From a virus, in the IMG/VR virus record IMGVR_UViG_3300049259_000203, positions 1 to 58,390 of that record: a stretch of 58,390 nucleotides of DNA; one strand, written 5' to 3'. Within the stretch, counting starts at the first letter, position 1. The number at the start of each line of letters is the position of its first letter. Positions 45,948-54,870 of this stretch are shown one piece after another. Position numbers and translations under genes: made by a program. The notes below the pieces were generated by a model that made no database searches, was not told the DNA's origin, and was given only the letters and a program-made list of their open reading frames with translations.

Positions 45948-46411
45948 GGTGGGCCTCCAGCCGGGGTGACGGCGACGTAGAACTGCTCGACGACTTGGAA
46001 GATACCTTCGACGTAGTCCAACGAGCCGTACCCGGCCTGCAAGCCTCTGTCCGTGTCGCGCAGCCCCGCCGCGGCCAGGTCGAGCGGCGTGATGAACGCG
46101 GCGTCGCCGTCGCGGTCCAGCACCCGCCGCAGCACCCGCTTCGACACCCGGCGCGCCTGCGCGGCGGTGCGGCCGCAGCAGGTCACCTGGTAGCCGTACG
46201 CGACGTTCGCCGCGGCCTCGTCCAGCGACGCGGCGAACACGCCGCCGCCCTGCGGGTACAGGATCGCCCACCCGGCCTCGGCCGGGAGACTGTCGGGCAG
46301 CCGGCACATCTCGATCGGGTGCTGGTCGAGCGCCTCGGCGAGCCACGCCATGACGGCGTCGTCGACGAGCTCCTGGTCGGGCGGGCTGTTCCCCGGGTCG
46401 CGGTCAGGCAT
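45944..46411 (-). CDS. putative tail terminator/completion protein, 155 aa
   Basis: The small alpha/beta protein (QELVDDAVMAWLAEALDQHP) has YPQGGGVFAASLDEAAANVA and YGYQVTCCGRTAAQARRVSK, followed by a basic helix and EGIFQVVEQFYVAVTP. This is the strand-helix order of lambda gpU-type terminators, in the right position between the gp10-like protein and the major tail protein. The assignment is from position and predicted fold only. The ATG is at 46409-46411. Confidence 0.72.
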   Translation of the reverse strand: MPDRDPGNSPPDQELVDDAVMAWLAEALDQHPIEMCRLPDSLPAEAGWAILYPQGGGVFAASLDEAAANVAYGYQVTCCGRTAAQARRVSKRVLRRVLDRDGDAAFITPLDLAAAGLRDTDRGLQAGYGSLDYVEGIFQVVEQFYVAVTPAGGPP

Positions 46412-46809
46412 CAGGCGGCCAACCCTCCCAGCGCGTCCAGGTACTCCGGCACCGTCTGGTCGAACGCCGGAACGATGTGCGGGTACGCGGGCTGGTTGTA
46501 CACGCGGCCGAGCGAGTCGGTGCCGACGAACCCGTACTCGAGCCGCCGCCCCTGCGGCTTGTTCGTGCCCACCGTGGCGACGATCTCGTCGAGGGTGATC
46601 GACAGGTCGACCGCCCAGGAGCGGGCGTAGTCGCCGGTCACCCGGCGCGGGCCCGGCCGGCCGGACGCGTTCGCGACGATGCGCCGGCGCGCGACCTCCG
46701 CGTACATGCGGGTCACCGCGGCGGCCTTCCGGCGGGCGCGTACGCCGTCGAGCTCCATCGTGCGCCCGACCTCGCCGGCGTTCGTCTCGATCGCCGCGTG
46801 GACGGTCAC
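46411..46809 (-). CDS. HK97 gp10-like head-tail/tail completion protein
   Basis: The 132-residue protein (VTVHAAIETNAGEVGRTMEL) has a long basic helix (RARRKAAAVTRMYAEVARRR), RVTGDYARSWAVDL, TNKPQGRRLEYGFVG, and PHIVPAFDQTVPEYLDAL, matching the HK97-gp10 order including the RLEYG and R/H...A pattern. It joins head and tail. The GTG at 46807-46809 overlaps the previous stop. Confidence 0.8.
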   Translation of the reverse strand: MTVHAAIETNAGEVGRTMELDGVRARRKAAAVTRMYAEVARRRIVANASGRPGPRRVTGDYARSWAVDLSITLDEIVATVGTNKPQGRRLEYGFVGTDSLGRVYNQPAYPHIVPAFDQTVPEYLDALGGLAA

Positions 46810-47252
46810 GCCGGCGCCTCGGCGGGCGGCCGCCACCCGATCTCGGTGATCCGCACCGTCCGGGACACGAGCAGCGTCCTCCGCAGCACCGACCCGGTGA
46901 CGTACCGCCGGCCGAGGAGCGTCGCGTCGTGCTCGACAGCGGTGATGACCACCGTCGAGCCCTCCGGGACGTCCGGCGCGTCCCACGGCAGCTTGAGGCC
47001 GTACTGCACGGGCGGCTCCGGCTCGCTCGGACCGACCGGGTACACCTTGACGCGGCTCTCCGACTCGGGCTTGACCGCGCACGGTCCCAGGTACAGCGTC
47101 GCCGCGTCACCGGCGGGCCGCACCAGCAGGTCGGTGACGGGGTCGAGCTCGTCGTCGCGGGTGCCTTCCTGGTCGACGAGGATCGCGCACTCGTCGAGCA
47201 GCACGAGACCGGCCATCATGTCCCGCGCCCAACCCAGGTCGAGGCCCGCCAT
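46806..47252 (-). CDS. head-tail connector, DUF6093-like
   Basis: The 148-residue protein begins with DLGWARDMMAGLVLLDECAI, followed by DELDPVTDLLVRPAGDA, LYLGPCAVKPESESR, SEPEPPVQYGLKLPWDAPDV and a beta-rich end. This is a pattern of the actinophage DUF6093 connector family. It lies between minor head genes and the gp10-like gene. The ATG is at 47250-47252. Confidence 0.8.
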   Translation of the reverse strand: MAGLDLGWARDMMAGLVLLDECAILVDQEGTRDDELDPVTDLLVRPAGDAATLYLGPCAVKPESESRVKVYPVGPSEPEPPVQYGLKLPWDAPDVPEGSTVVITAVEHDATLLGRRYVTGSVLRRTLLVSRTVRITEIGWRPPAEAPA

Positions 47253-47256
47253 CGGA

Positions 47257-47640
47257 CTACCCGCCGCCGGCGAGCTTCTTGAGCACGTCGAGGATCAGGC
47301 GCGTCCCGCCGTAGTCGCCCATGTCGGCGTTCTCCAGCGCGAGCCGGTCGACCTCGTCGGGGTCCATCGCGTTGAGGAACCGCAGGACCTCGTCGCCGCC
47401 CGGCTCCTCCGGCTCGGTGACGACGATGCACTCCGGCAGCACGACGTGGTGGTCGCCGCGCGGCCGCATCGCGAGCACGAGCCGCGGCACGTCGCCGGGC
47501 CGCGCGCTCATGTCGAAGCGCAGTCCCTCGATCGCGGGTGCGACGTCGACGCCGTCCACGACGACGCGGCTCCGGCCATCCTTGAGCTCGATCTCGACTG
47601 CTCCGGTCGCCGCGATCTGGCGGCTATCGGTCTCGGTCAT
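47257..47640 (-). CDS. hypothetical protein, 127 aa, in the connector cluster
   Basis: A beta-rich N-terminal half (AVEIELKDGRSRVVVDGVDV, IEGLRFDMSARPGDV, PRLVLAMRP) is followed by a helical acidic half ending LILDVLKKLAGGG. No family is known. The ATG at 47638-47640 carries the early-type leader AGGAGGACCCGC, an unusual feature in the late region, which may allow independent strong translation. Confidence 0.74.
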   Translation of the reverse strand: MTETDSRQIAATGAVEIELKDGRSRVVVDGVDVAPAIEGLRFDMSARPGDVPRLVLAMRPRGDHHVVLPECIVVTEPEEPGGDEVLRFLNAMDPDEVDRLALENADMGDYGGTRLILDVLKKLAGGG

Positions 47641-47674
47641 GCGGGTCCTCCTGTGTCGGGGTGCTCCCGCGAGG

Positions 47675-48616
47675 CTACCTGCCGCGCCGCGCCGCGCGAC
47701 GCTGCGCGACCGCCTCCCGCCGCCGTGTCGCCGCCCGCACCCGGGCACGCGACGCCGTCGCGTCGAGCCGCGCCCGCTCGGCCTGCGCCGCGTCCGCCCG
47801 CTGCTCCGGCGTCGTCGTCGCGCCGGCGCCTTTCGCGTCCGCCTTCGTCCGCAGCTCCGGCCGCGCACCGAACGCCCGCTGGCACCGCGGGTGCGACAGC
47901 GGCGTCGCAGCGCACTCGTCGATGTGTCGGATCGTCCCGTCGGCGTGGTCGGTGTCGTCGTGCGACGTCCACCCGCACGACGGCCCGTCGAAGACCTCCA
48001 TGAACGACACGCCGGCCTCGCGGGACAGGTTGAGCGTGCCCTGGTTGTACGCGTCGGCGGTCTTCGTCCGCACCGCCATGTCGGCGTAGTCGGCGAGGCC
48101 GTGACGGGAGCCGTCCTTGTAGCGGACGGCGTACGCGCCGTGCTCGGCGAGCCACCTGGCCGCCTCGCGGGCGGCCTGCTGCGCCGTCTTCCCGGCGGTC
48201 AGCGCCGCGAACGACTGCCCGCCCACGACTTCCCGCACGAGCGCCTTCACGCTGCGCCGTACGCCGCGCGTCGCCCCCAGCAGGTCGTTGAACGTGTCCT
48301 GCGCGAGCTGCGTGACCGCCTGCCGGTGCAGCGACGTGTACACCAGGTCGTGCCCGGTCGCGCGGGTCGCGGCCGCAGCGCCGAGCTCGTACACCCGGAC
48401 GATGCCGCCCTCGGCCCACTCCCGCGCCAGCGCATCCAGCTCGTCCATCGCCGCCTCGACGGCCCGCTGGTACTCGCGGACCCGGCGGATCGCCCGCTCG
48501 TGGCGTACGGCGTCCGCGGCGAGCAGCGCCTCCCGCCGCTGGAGGTCCTCCCACACGGCCTCGAACCGGGCGCGGAGCGCCTCGCTCGCGCGCAGCGCCT
48601 CCGACGGCTGCGGCAC
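47675..48616 (-). CDS. phage minor head protein (minor capsid 2 / SPP1 gp7-like)
   Basis: The 313-residue protein is helical in its N-terminal two thirds, with AVTQLAQDTFNDLLGATRGV and KALVREVVGGQSF. It then shows the family core: YADMAVRTKTADAYNQGTLN, GPSCGWTSHDD and ATPLSHPRCQRAF, with conserved Cys, His and Asp as in Mu gpF/minor capsid 2 proteins. It lies downstream of the portal and capsid genes. The start is GTG 48614-48616. Confidence 0.85.
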   Translation of the reverse strand: MPQPSEALRASEALRARFEAVWEDLQRREALLAADAVRHERAIRRVREYQRAVEAAMDELDALAREWAEGGIVRVYELGAAAATRATGHDLVYTSLHRQAVTQLAQDTFNDLLGATRGVRRSVKALVREVVGGQSFAALTAGKTAQQAAREAARWLAEHGAYAVRYKDGSRHGLADYADMAVRTKTADAYNQGTLNLSREAGVSFMEVFDGPSCGWTSHDDTDHADGTIRHIDECAATPLSHPRCQRAFGARPELRTKADAKGAGATTTPEQRADAAQAERARLDATASRARVRAATRRREAVAQRRAARRGR

Positions 48617-48618
48617 CG

Positions 48619-48972
48619 CTACCTGGACCGGCGGGGCTTGAGCCTGGTCTGCGTGAGCTCCGGCATCGGCGTCGTCGTGTCACCCGTCGCGGCGCTCATC
48701 GCCGCGTCGAGCTCGGCCTGCACCCGCTTGATCTGGTTCTCGAGGCCGCGGATGTTGCCGTCCCAGTTCGCGGTGACCTCGCCGGCGATGCTGCCCGACG
48801 CGGGCCGGCCGCCGGTGAGCAGCTCGGCCAGCGCGGCGTTGAGGTACTCCAGCGCGACGGCTTCCCTGTACCCGAGCCGGTCGAACGCGGCGTCGAGGTC
48901 GACGTCGGCCGGCGGCACGCCCTTCCCGATGCGCGACCGCACGTACGCGAGTCCGTTGACGTCGAGCGGCAT
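48619..48972 (-). CDS. putative head-tail connector, 117 aa
   Basis: The small helical protein (MPLDVNGLAYVRSRIGKGVP) resembles gp6-type connectors in its helical N-terminus and in YREAVALEYLNAALAELL. A coiled-coil-like IRGLENQIKRVQAELDAAMS and a basic Pro/Arg tail follow. The assignment is from position between capsid and minor head genes. The ATG is at 48970-48972. Confidence 0.7.
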   Translation of the reverse strand: MPLDVNGLAYVRSRIGKGVPPADVDLDAAFDRLGYREAVALEYLNAALAELLTGGRPASGSIAGEVTANWDGNIRGLENQIKRVQAELDAAMSAATGDTTTPMPELTQTRLKPRRSR

Positions 48973-49025
48973 GTGCCAGACCCCTATCCCGCGGTGCCGA
49001 GACCGCGCTCACGGCGCCGAGCATG

Positions 49026-49068
49026 ACACGGCCCCGCAGGCCGTCGACGGACCTGCGGGGCCGTGTCG
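49026..49068 (-). terminator. very strong hairpin terminator after 49085-49759
   Basis: The 16-bp perfect stem (49026-49041 with 49053-49068, GACACGGCCCCGCAGG) has an 11-base loop, 16 bases after the stop at 49085. It separates capsid genes from connector and tail genes and sets their relative expression. Confidence 0.88.
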
Positions 49069-49084
49069 CCCCATGCCCAGGGGT

Positions 49085-49759
49085 CTACGTGGTGGCGCCC
49101 TCGGTGCCCGCCGGAGGAGCGCCCGCGGTGCCCGGGGCGGGGGTGCCCGCGTTCGGTTCCGGCGGCGTACCGCCACCGGGCGTCTCGGTCTCCGGCGCGG
49201 CCGGCGCGGCGTCGTGCAGCACCCGCACCCGCTCCGGCAGGTCGTCCGGGTCGACGAGCTCGCGCGCGACCAGGTCGCGGATGAACGCCCCGACCGCCTC
49301 GTCGAACGACTCCAGCGCCGCCTCGTAGTGCGGCTTGTTGCGGCCCTTCACGGTGATGTGCCGGCGCTCGGCCTCGTCCGCCAGCTCGGGCACCGTGTAG
49401 CGGCCGTACGGCGGGACGAGACCCTCGTCCTCGTCGAGGTCCGCGTCGAGCGCCCCCGCCGCGGTGCGCGCCGGGTCGGCGAGCCGCGCCGCACGACGCA
49501 GGTCCTCCTCGGCCGGCGGGGAGAACCCGGACAGGAACGCCGGGTCGCCCTCCGCGGTGCCCGGCACCGGCCGGTCCAGCGCGCTGCGGCGGCGGCCGCT
49601 CACCGGGTCGACGTCGCTGTCGGCGCCGCCGGCGTCGTACGTCGCGCCCGGGTTGGTCACCTTGCCCTCGGCCCACGGCGGGACGTCGTCGCCCCGGAGG
49701 AACGTGTGCGACACGCCGTTGCTGTCGTCGACGGTCACGGTCTTCGCGAACTTGCGCAT
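49085..49759 (-). CDS. hypothetical head protein, 224 aa, with SAP-like segment
   Basis: The N-terminus is beta-like (KTVTVDDSNGVSHTFLRGDD, VPPWAEGKVTNPG). A disordered acidic linker follows. A SAP/Rho-N-like helical unit spans about 118-150 (RYTVPELADEAERRHITVKG), and the tail is low complexity (GGGTPPEPNAGTPAPGTAGA). It lies immediately after the major capsid gene, where actinophages often encode a decoration or connector protein. It is unassigned. The ATG is at 49757-49759. Confidence 0.74.
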   Translation of the reverse strand: MRKFAKTVTVDDSNGVSHTFLRGDDVPPWAEGKVTNPGATYDAGGADSDVDPVSGRRRSALDRPVPGTAEGDPAFLSGFSPPAEEDLRRAARLADPARTAAGALDADLDEDEGLVPPYGRYTVPELADEAERRHITVKGRNKPHYEAALESFDEAVGAFIRDLVARELVDPDDLPERVRVLHDAAPAAPETETPGGGTPPEPNAGTPAPGTAGAPPAGTEGATT

Positions 49760-49801
49760 CGCTGCCCCTTCCGGGCCGGTCGGAGTGGTCGCGCCGGGCG
49801 C

Positions 49802-50848
49802 CTAGAACATCTCCAGGATCATGTGCGCCTCGGGCTGGCGGATGACCGGCATGATGATGCCGGCCGCGTTCGTCCACGTCTGGATCGGCGAGAACGTGCG
49901 CATGACGACCGCGACGATGCCGGGCGCGTCCTCGAGCTCGATGCGGCCCTGCTCGATCATCTCCGTCGCCTCGGCGGTGATGCCGTACTCCGTCGTCCCG
50001 AAGTCCTCGCTGGTCTCCGGGAGCCAGATCAGCAGGTCGTCGGGGATGACGCGGGTCTTGACCCGCGCACCGCCCGCGCCGCGGACCTGGACGGTCGTGT
50101 CGTACGTCTCCAGCGGCGGCAGACCGAACGACGCCAGCACCTGCGCGATCGTGTCGACGGTGACGAGGCTCGGGCCGCCGGCCATCGCGCCCGCGAGCTC
50201 GCGGATCGACTCGTTGCGCATCAGGTAGTTGACGACCTTCGTCGACGTGAGCCCCACCGCCGGCGGGCCGTCGGCGTCCTCGGCGTAGACCTCGGCCTGC
50301 GACCGGAGCCAGCCGACGACGTCGAACGTCGGGTCGGAGATCGGCGTCGGCGACGCGACGTCGTGCGTCGGGTCGAGACCGAACTCGACCTCGCCCTGCC
50401 CGCCGTTCTCCAGGATGGAGAACGTGCACGTCGACAGCGCCTGCCCGCGCGCCAGCTCGGCGCGCGCCTGGACGGCGCGGACCATCGCCCGCGCGTCGTT
50501 GAAGATCGCGCGGATGAGCTGCGCCCGGGCGCCGTCGCGGCCGCCGCCGCCGAGGATCGCGCGGAGACGCATCCGCTGCTCCTCGGTGAGCGGGATCATC
50601 CGGTTCACCGGCGGCAGCTCGCCGCGGACCACCGTGAGGCCCTCGCGCCGGCCGATCGTCGGCTCGGTGTCCCAGGCGCGGTAGTACGCGACCTCCTTGT
50701 CGGTGAAGCTGCCCTTCGTGAACTGGTACTCGATGTCGGGCGTCTCGACGTCCGGCAGGAACCTGTTCAGGTTGAACCGCGGGAACTCGAGGCCGCGGAC
50801 GAACCCGAGCATCTCCTCCGGGTCGATCAGGTCGTAGATGAGGTCCAT
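49802..50848 (-). CDS. major capsid protein (gpE family)
   Basis: The 348-residue protein has the gpE/HK97-fold phage signature seen in many actinophages: FNLNRFLPDVETPDIEYQFT, YYRAWDTEPTIGRREGLTVV, RGELPPVNRMIPLTEEQRMR, then DVVGWLRSQAEVYAEDADGP, SIRELAG, and the C-terminal WLPETSEDFGTTEYGITAEA. It forms the capsid shell after scaffold removal. The ATG is at 50846-50848. Confidence 0.93.
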   Translation of the reverse strand: MDLIYDLIDPEEMLGFVRGLEFPRFNLNRFLPDVETPDIEYQFTKGSFTDKEVAYYRAWDTEPTIGRREGLTVVRGELPPVNRMIPLTEEQRMRLRAILGGGGRDGARAQLIRAIFNDARAMVRAVQARAELARGQALSTCTFSILENGGQGEVEFGLDPTHDVASPTPISDPTFDVVGWLRSQAEVYAEDADGPPAVGLTSTKVVNYLMRNESIRELAGAMAGGPSLVTVDTIAQVLASFGLPPLETYDTTVQVRGAGGARVKTRVIPDDLLIWLPETSEDFGTTEYGITAEATEMIEQGRIELEDAPGIVAVVMRTFSPIQTWTNAAGIIMPVIRQPEAHMILEMF

Positions 50849-50869
50849 GACGCAGGCGCTCCCGTCGGC

Positions 50870-51265
50870 CTAGAGGAAGTGGATGAGCTTGAGGTCCGCC
50901 TTGGCGGCGGCGTTGATGCCGCTGCCCGCCGGCAGCCGGTCCTCGATGATCTGGCAGTGCCACAGACCCGCCGTGATGCACGGCTTCCCCGCGACCGCCT
51001 TGCACGGCGACAGGGTGACGTAGCGGGCGGTCTCGCGGCCGTCGACCGCGGCGTCGTCGTACCGCGCGTACCGCTGCGTCGCGGTGACGAGCCCGACGAC
51101 GACACCCGCCGGGACGTTCCCGTCGGGGAACGCGGCGATCAGCGCGTCGCCGTCGAGCGAGATCGTCTTGGCCGTGTCCACGCCGTGACGCGACGCGAGG
51201 AAGTCGGGGGTGTCGCTGGTGTAGTCGGTCGTCGTCGTGCCGAGCGTGATACCCGGACCGCCCAT
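50870..51265 (-). CDS. head decoration protein
   Basis: The 131-residue protein lies between scaffold and major capsid. It has the beta-tadpole pattern of HDPD/lambda gpD-type decoration proteins: ISLDGDALIAAFPDGNVPAG, VVVGLVTATQRYARYDD, TARYVTLSPCKAVAGKP and CITAGLWHCQIIEDRLP. It stabilises expanded capsids. The ATG is at 51263-51265. Confidence 0.88.
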   Translation of the reverse strand: MGGPGITLGTTTTDYTSDTPDFLASRHGVDTAKTISLDGDALIAAFPDGNVPAGVVVGLVTATQRYARYDDAAVDGRETARYVTLSPCKAVAGKPCITAGLWHCQIIEDRLPAGSGINAAAKADLKLIHFL

Positions 51266-51310
51266 CGTCTGCTCCCTCGGTCGTCGTCGTTGTCGCGTGG
51301 GGTTGCGGTG

Positions 51311-52120
51311 CTACGTCCTGGCGCCGTTCATCTTCTTCGCGAGCGCCTGCCCGGCCTCGAACTTCTCGCGGCCGCTCGGGCGGCGCGTGCTCCCGTGCCC
51401 GGCGCCGCCGGCGGGACCGCCGCTGGCCGCACCGCCGCCGTTCTCCTGCCGCCGGCGACGGTCCTCGCGCTCGCGCCGCTCGCGGTCCTCCCGGTCGCGC
51501 CGCTCGTCGTCGGTCTCGTCCTCGTGCTGCTGCGCCCACAGCGCGGGGACGGAGTCCTTGAGCTTCGCGACGGCCGCGGTGACGGCCGACTCGTCGAGGT
51601 TCTCCGCGGCGAGGTCGACGTCGACGAGCTTCGCGACCCGGGCCAGGTGCCCGGTCTCGCCCTTCGCGTCGGTGTCGCCGAGGCCCGCGGCCATGAGCGC
51701 GACGTGCACCCGGGAGACGTTGCGGTCGCGCAGCGCGTCGGCCTTGAGCCGCGCCGCCGTGGCGCGGTCCTCGTCGGCTGCGCGGCGGGCCGCCTCGGTG
51801 GCACCCAGCGTGCGCTCCTCCTCGGCGCGGCGGGCGGCGGTGGCGGCCTGGACCGCCGCCTTCGCCTCGTCTGCCGAGCCCACGCCGAGCTCCTCGAGGA
51901 TCGCCCGGCGACCCGCCCGCTCGCCCTGCTCACGTTCGGCGGTCGCGCGACGGGAGAGCTCGTCCTGCGTGAACAGCTTCTCGTCGCCCTTCCCGCCGCC
52001 ACCACTGCCCCCGCCGGAGCCGCCGCTGCCGCCCTGGCCGCCCGCCCCACCGTCGCCGCCCTCGTTGTCGAGGAAGCAGCGAGTCGGGTCTACGAGCCGA
52101 GGCAGGTGTCCACGGTTCAT
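51311..52120 (-). CDS. capsid scaffolding protein
   Basis: This 269-residue, highly charged helical protein lies directly upstream of decoration and capsid genes. After a Gly-rich linker (about 22-48, GGAGGQGGSGGSGGGSGGGG) it has KLFTQDELSRRATAEREQGE, the characteristic actinophage scaffold opening. An Ala/Arg/Glu coiled coil, VHVALMAAGLGDTDAK and VTAAVAKLKDSVPALWA follow, and it ends in an acidic-basic region. The ATG at 52118-52120 is preferred, with AAGGAG 6 bases upstream. Confidence 0.9.
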   Translation of the reverse strand: MNRGHLPRLVDPTRCFLDNEGGDGGAGGQGGSGGSGGGSGGGGKGDEKLFTQDELSRRATAEREQGERAGRRAILEELGVGSADEAKAAVQAATAARRAEEERTLGATEAARRAADEDRATAARLKADALRDRNVSRVHVALMAAGLGDTDAKGETGHLARVAKLVDVDLAAENLDESAVTAAVAKLKDSVPALWAQQHEDETDDERRDREDRERREREDRRRRQENGGGAASGGPAGGAGHGSTRRPSGREKFEAGQALAKKMNGART

Positions 52121-52196
52121 GCGGCGCTCCTTGAGGGACATCCGGCTACGGGCCGGTTCCGTCCCGGGTGAACGCCGGGTCGCGTCGCCGAGCGTA

Positions 52197-52242
52197 CGAC
52201 GGGCGCGGCCTGAGACCTCGGAAGGTCAGGCCGCGCCCGTCG
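52197..52242 (-). terminator. long hairpin terminator after 52262-52453
   Basis: The 17-bp perfect stem (52197-52213 with 52226-52242, CGACGGGCGCGGCCTGA) can extend to a CGGA tetraloop through CCT/AGG with a two-base bulge. It begins 19 bases after the stop at 52262, ending the portal transcript. Confidence 0.88.
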
Positions 52243-52261
52243 GCGTGTCGCGCGCTGTCGG

Positions 52262-52453
52262 CTACCGCTTGCGGCCGCCCAGGCGGCCACGCTGCGCGTG
52301 GGCGTGCGCGTAGCCGAGCCGGCCGGTCGGGCGGGGCACGCCGACCCCGGCCTGCGGGATCGTGAGCGGCAGCCGGCCGCGCGGCGTCGGCGTGTTCGTC
52401 AGCGTGATCCGCCCACCGCGCCGGCGGGTGAACGCCTTGTCCTTCATCGGCAT
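52262..52453 (-). CDS. small basic protein, 63 aa
   Basis: A very basic, Pro/Gly/Arg-rich peptide (KAFTRRRGGRITLTNTPTPR, HAHAQRGRLGGRKR). It lies between portal and scaffold and ends before a strong terminator. The composition suggests nucleic-acid or capsid-interior contact. GAGGAGGACCGCC precedes the ATG at 52451-52453. Family unknown. Confidence 0.72.
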   Translation of the reverse strand: MPMKDKAFTRRRGGRITLTNTPTPRGRLPLTIPQAGVGVPRPTGRLGYAHAHAQRGRLGGRKR

Positions 52454-52498
52454 GGCGGTCCTCCTCGTCAGGGTCGTCCCCCGGTCACGGTACCCGCC

Positions 52499-52756
52499 CT
52501 ACGGCCAGCAGTGCCCGCACGGGCGGGCGAAGCGGATCGCGTGGCGCAGCGGCAGCAGGTGACCGCCGGCGAACTCGATGCCGCTCCCGCGGTCGACCCA
52601 CACGGTGAGCCCGCAGTCGGTCCGCTCGCCGCGCGTCTGGGTGCGGTGGAACACCGGCTCGTCCTGCCACGCTGACGCCAGCCAGACGAGCTGCCCGGGA
52701 CGCTCGTCGTACACGCCGTCGCCGTCGTACGCCGGGATCGTGAGCAGCCGCGGCAT
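52499..52756 (-). CDS. hypothetical protein, 85 aa
   Basis: The small beta-rich protein (RLLTIPAYDGDGVYDERPGQ) has WLASAWQDEPVFHRTQ and DCGLTVWVDRGSGIEFAGGH, ending with RFARPCGHCWP, probably a zinc site with the earlier Cys and His. Similar small zinc-containing proteins follow portals in other actinophages; the role is unknown. The ATG at 52754-52756 is 4 bases from the portal stop. Confidence 0.74.
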   Translation of the reverse strand: MPRLLTIPAYDGDGVYDERPGQLVWLASAWQDEPVFHRTQTRGERTDCGLTVWVDRGSGIEFAGGHLLPLRHAIRFARPCGHCWP

Positions 52757-52759
52757 CGC

Positions 52760-54652
52760 TCACCCCCCGACGGGTGGCCGGAACTCCGGCGGCGTCGGCT
52801 CCGGGCCGGGCGGCGGCTGCGGACCCGGCGGCACGGGCACCGGCACCGGCTCGGGCTTCGGCGGCTCCGGTATCTCCACGCCGAGACGCTCGGCGGCGAG
52901 CTCCGGGGAGCCGGTGGCGTCGGCGAGCGCGTTCGCGCCGTCGAAGTCCTCCTGCTTGATGCGCTCCCACTCCTCGTCGACGTCGTCGATCGGGATGCCG
53001 AGCTCCATCAGCATCTGCAACGCGGTCAGCGTCGAGATCAGCCCGGCGTCGTGCAGCTCCTTGATCCGCTTGATGCCGGCGTCGACGTCGGTCGGGATGT
53101 ACGCGCCGAACCGCATGTCGGCCGCGAACACCGGCGCCTTCATCGACCCGCCGACGATCGCGAGGCGCTGCACGAACTTGACGAACAGCCGGTACTTCAC
53201 CTTGCGGATCAGCCGGGCGTCGCGCACCATCCCGGCGGTTGGCACGAACCCGAGCTCGAACGCGAACCCGGACGGGACCTCGCTCGGCTTCACCCGCCCG
53301 AGCGCCGAGTCGGAGAGCTGGATGTTCTGCGCCGCCAGGCTCCGCAGCCCGGCGGTGTGCTCGCGCAGCGCGCGGAGCTGGTTCGACGTGTCGAGCGTCT
53401 CCAGGTGCCCGTCCTCGCCGAGGCCCCACACCGCTCCCGGCTCGTTGTCGAGGGGCAGCGGCTCGCCGGTGACCTTGTCGGTCGGCGTCTTCACACCGGA
53501 CAGGCCGATCGGCGGGTTGCCGGCGAGCGCGCTGGACGAGTTGGTGTCGGTGTCGGCGCCGTGCAGGTCGTCGAGGACCTGGAGGATGTCGGCGAGCGAC
53601 GCCTGCCCGAAGTGCTCGCGGCCGGCGGGCGTGTTCGGGACGTGCACCACCGGCAGGAAGTCGATGCCCAGGTCGAAGCGGTCGAGCAGCTCCCCGTCCT
53701 CGTTGTAGCCGAACGTCGCGTCGGATCGGAGCAGGTCGTCGAGGGTGCCGGCGCGGGTCGCGTCGTCCAGGTCCCACGTCGCGTCGGACAGGTAGCACGT
53801 CACCGTCGCCGGGTCTTCGTCGGCGTCCTGGTACGGCAGCCGCCGCTCGATGCGCCCGTCTTCGCGTTCGACGTCGCCCTCGCGCAGCGGCGCCGGGCCG
53901 TGGTCGTCGGGGAAGTCGAACACCCGGCGCGGCCGGTTGTCGGCCTTCGGGTCGATCTCGACGCGGGTCTGCGGGCCGATCGCCGCGAGCTCGTAGGTGA
54001 TGCGCCGCACCCTCGTCGGCTCGCCGTCGACCGCCGGCGCGACCTCCCACGCGAAGTGCACCTTGCGCGGGTACTGCCGCGGGTTGTCCTCCAGCACCGG
54101 GAAGTAGAACCCCGGGTCGTACACGTCGACGCGGACCCGGTTGCTGCCGTTCGACCAGTACAGCAGGTACGCGCCGTCGCCGAGCTCGACGGAGTCGTTC
54201 TCGGCCTCGAACATCGCGAGCTCAAGGTTCTCGTCGTCGGCCCACTCGCGGAGCTCCTCCTGCCGCTCGAACGCGGGCTTGAGCTCGTCGTTGGCGGTCC
54301 GCTCCTCCTCGGTGGCGGTGTCCTTGAGGCGCTGCCGGTACCGGTCGGCGTCGCGGACGACGATCGTCTGGTCGTCGCCGAGGACCATCGCCTTGACGCG
54401 GCGCACGAACAACGCGGCGTCGCCGTACTCGCGGAGCTCCTTCGCGTCGCGGTCGCTGTGGTCGTGCAGCGTGCGCGCGCAGTTCTTCCGGTACGACTTG
54501 AGGACCTCGTACGCCTTGAGCCGCCGCTGGTCCGCCGGCGGCACCCAGCTACGGCCGCGGGTGCCGGCGTCGCCGCGCCCGGCGTCGCCGCCGAGCCGCT
54601 TCGTGAAGTTCAGCGGCGCCCACACGTCCAGGAAGACGTCGAACCAGGCCAC
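52760..54652 (-). CDS. portal protein (SPP1 gp6-like)
   Basis: The 630-residue protein has the portal layout. A basic N-terminus with VPPADQRRLKAYEVLKSYRK leads to a DAKELREYGDAALFVRRVKA wing region, then LGDGAYLLYWSNGSNRVRVD, a long stem segment with GFVPTAGMVRDARLIRKVKY (about 510-530) and YIPTDVDAGIKRIKELHDAG (about 565-585), and a Pro-rich end. It is larger than SPP1 gp6 (503) because of the insert around 190-330 and the tail. The start is GTG 54650-54652 with AAGGAG 5 bases upstream. Confidence 0.92.
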   Translation of the reverse strand: MAWFDVFLDVWAPLNFTKRLGGDAGRGDAGTRGRSWVPPADQRRLKAYEVLKSYRKNCARTLHDHSDRDAKELREYGDAALFVRRVKAMVLGDDQTIVVRDADRYRQRLKDTATEEERTANDELKPAFERQEELREWADDENLELAMFEAENDSVELGDGAYLLYWSNGSNRVRVDVYDPGFYFPVLEDNPRQYPRKVHFAWEVAPAVDGEPTRVRRITYELAAIGPQTRVEIDPKADNRPRRVFDFPDDHGPAPLREGDVEREDGRIERRLPYQDADEDPATVTCYLSDATWDLDDATRAGTLDDLLRSDATFGYNEDGELLDRFDLGIDFLPVVHVPNTPAGREHFGQASLADILQVLDDLHGADTDTNSSSALAGNPPIGLSGVKTPTDKVTGEPLPLDNEPGAVWGLGEDGHLETLDTSNQLRALREHTAGLRSLAAQNIQLSDSALGRVKPSEVPSGFAFELGFVPTAGMVRDARLIRKVKYRLFVKFVQRLAIVGGSMKAPVFAADMRFGAYIPTDVDAGIKRIKELHDAGLISTLTALQMLMELGIPIDDVDEEWERIKQEDFDGANALADATGSPELAAERLGVEIPEPPKPEPVPVPVPPGPQPPPGPEPTPPEFRPPVGG

Positions 54653-54870
54653 AGCGGCTCCTTGCCTCGCGATCCTGCGGCGAGCGTAGCCGCGGGGCGG
54701 CGTCGCGCCGTGGAGGCGCTCACGCGGTTGTACGTGCGACCTCGTCGCCGTCTTCTAGGTGCGGCCGCTGCGGCTACCCCTCACCGCCGGCCGGATCGTT
54801 ACCGACCCGTGACACACGAACGCCCCGGATGCGGGATGGTCCAGCGACCACCCGACGCCCGGGACGTCCG

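Noticed and set aside
52262-54652. CRISPR array or tandem repeats in the head region
   Set aside because: I saw no regularly spaced repeats anywhere in the window; the repeated-looking hairpins differ in sequence and lie after stop codons, as terminators do.
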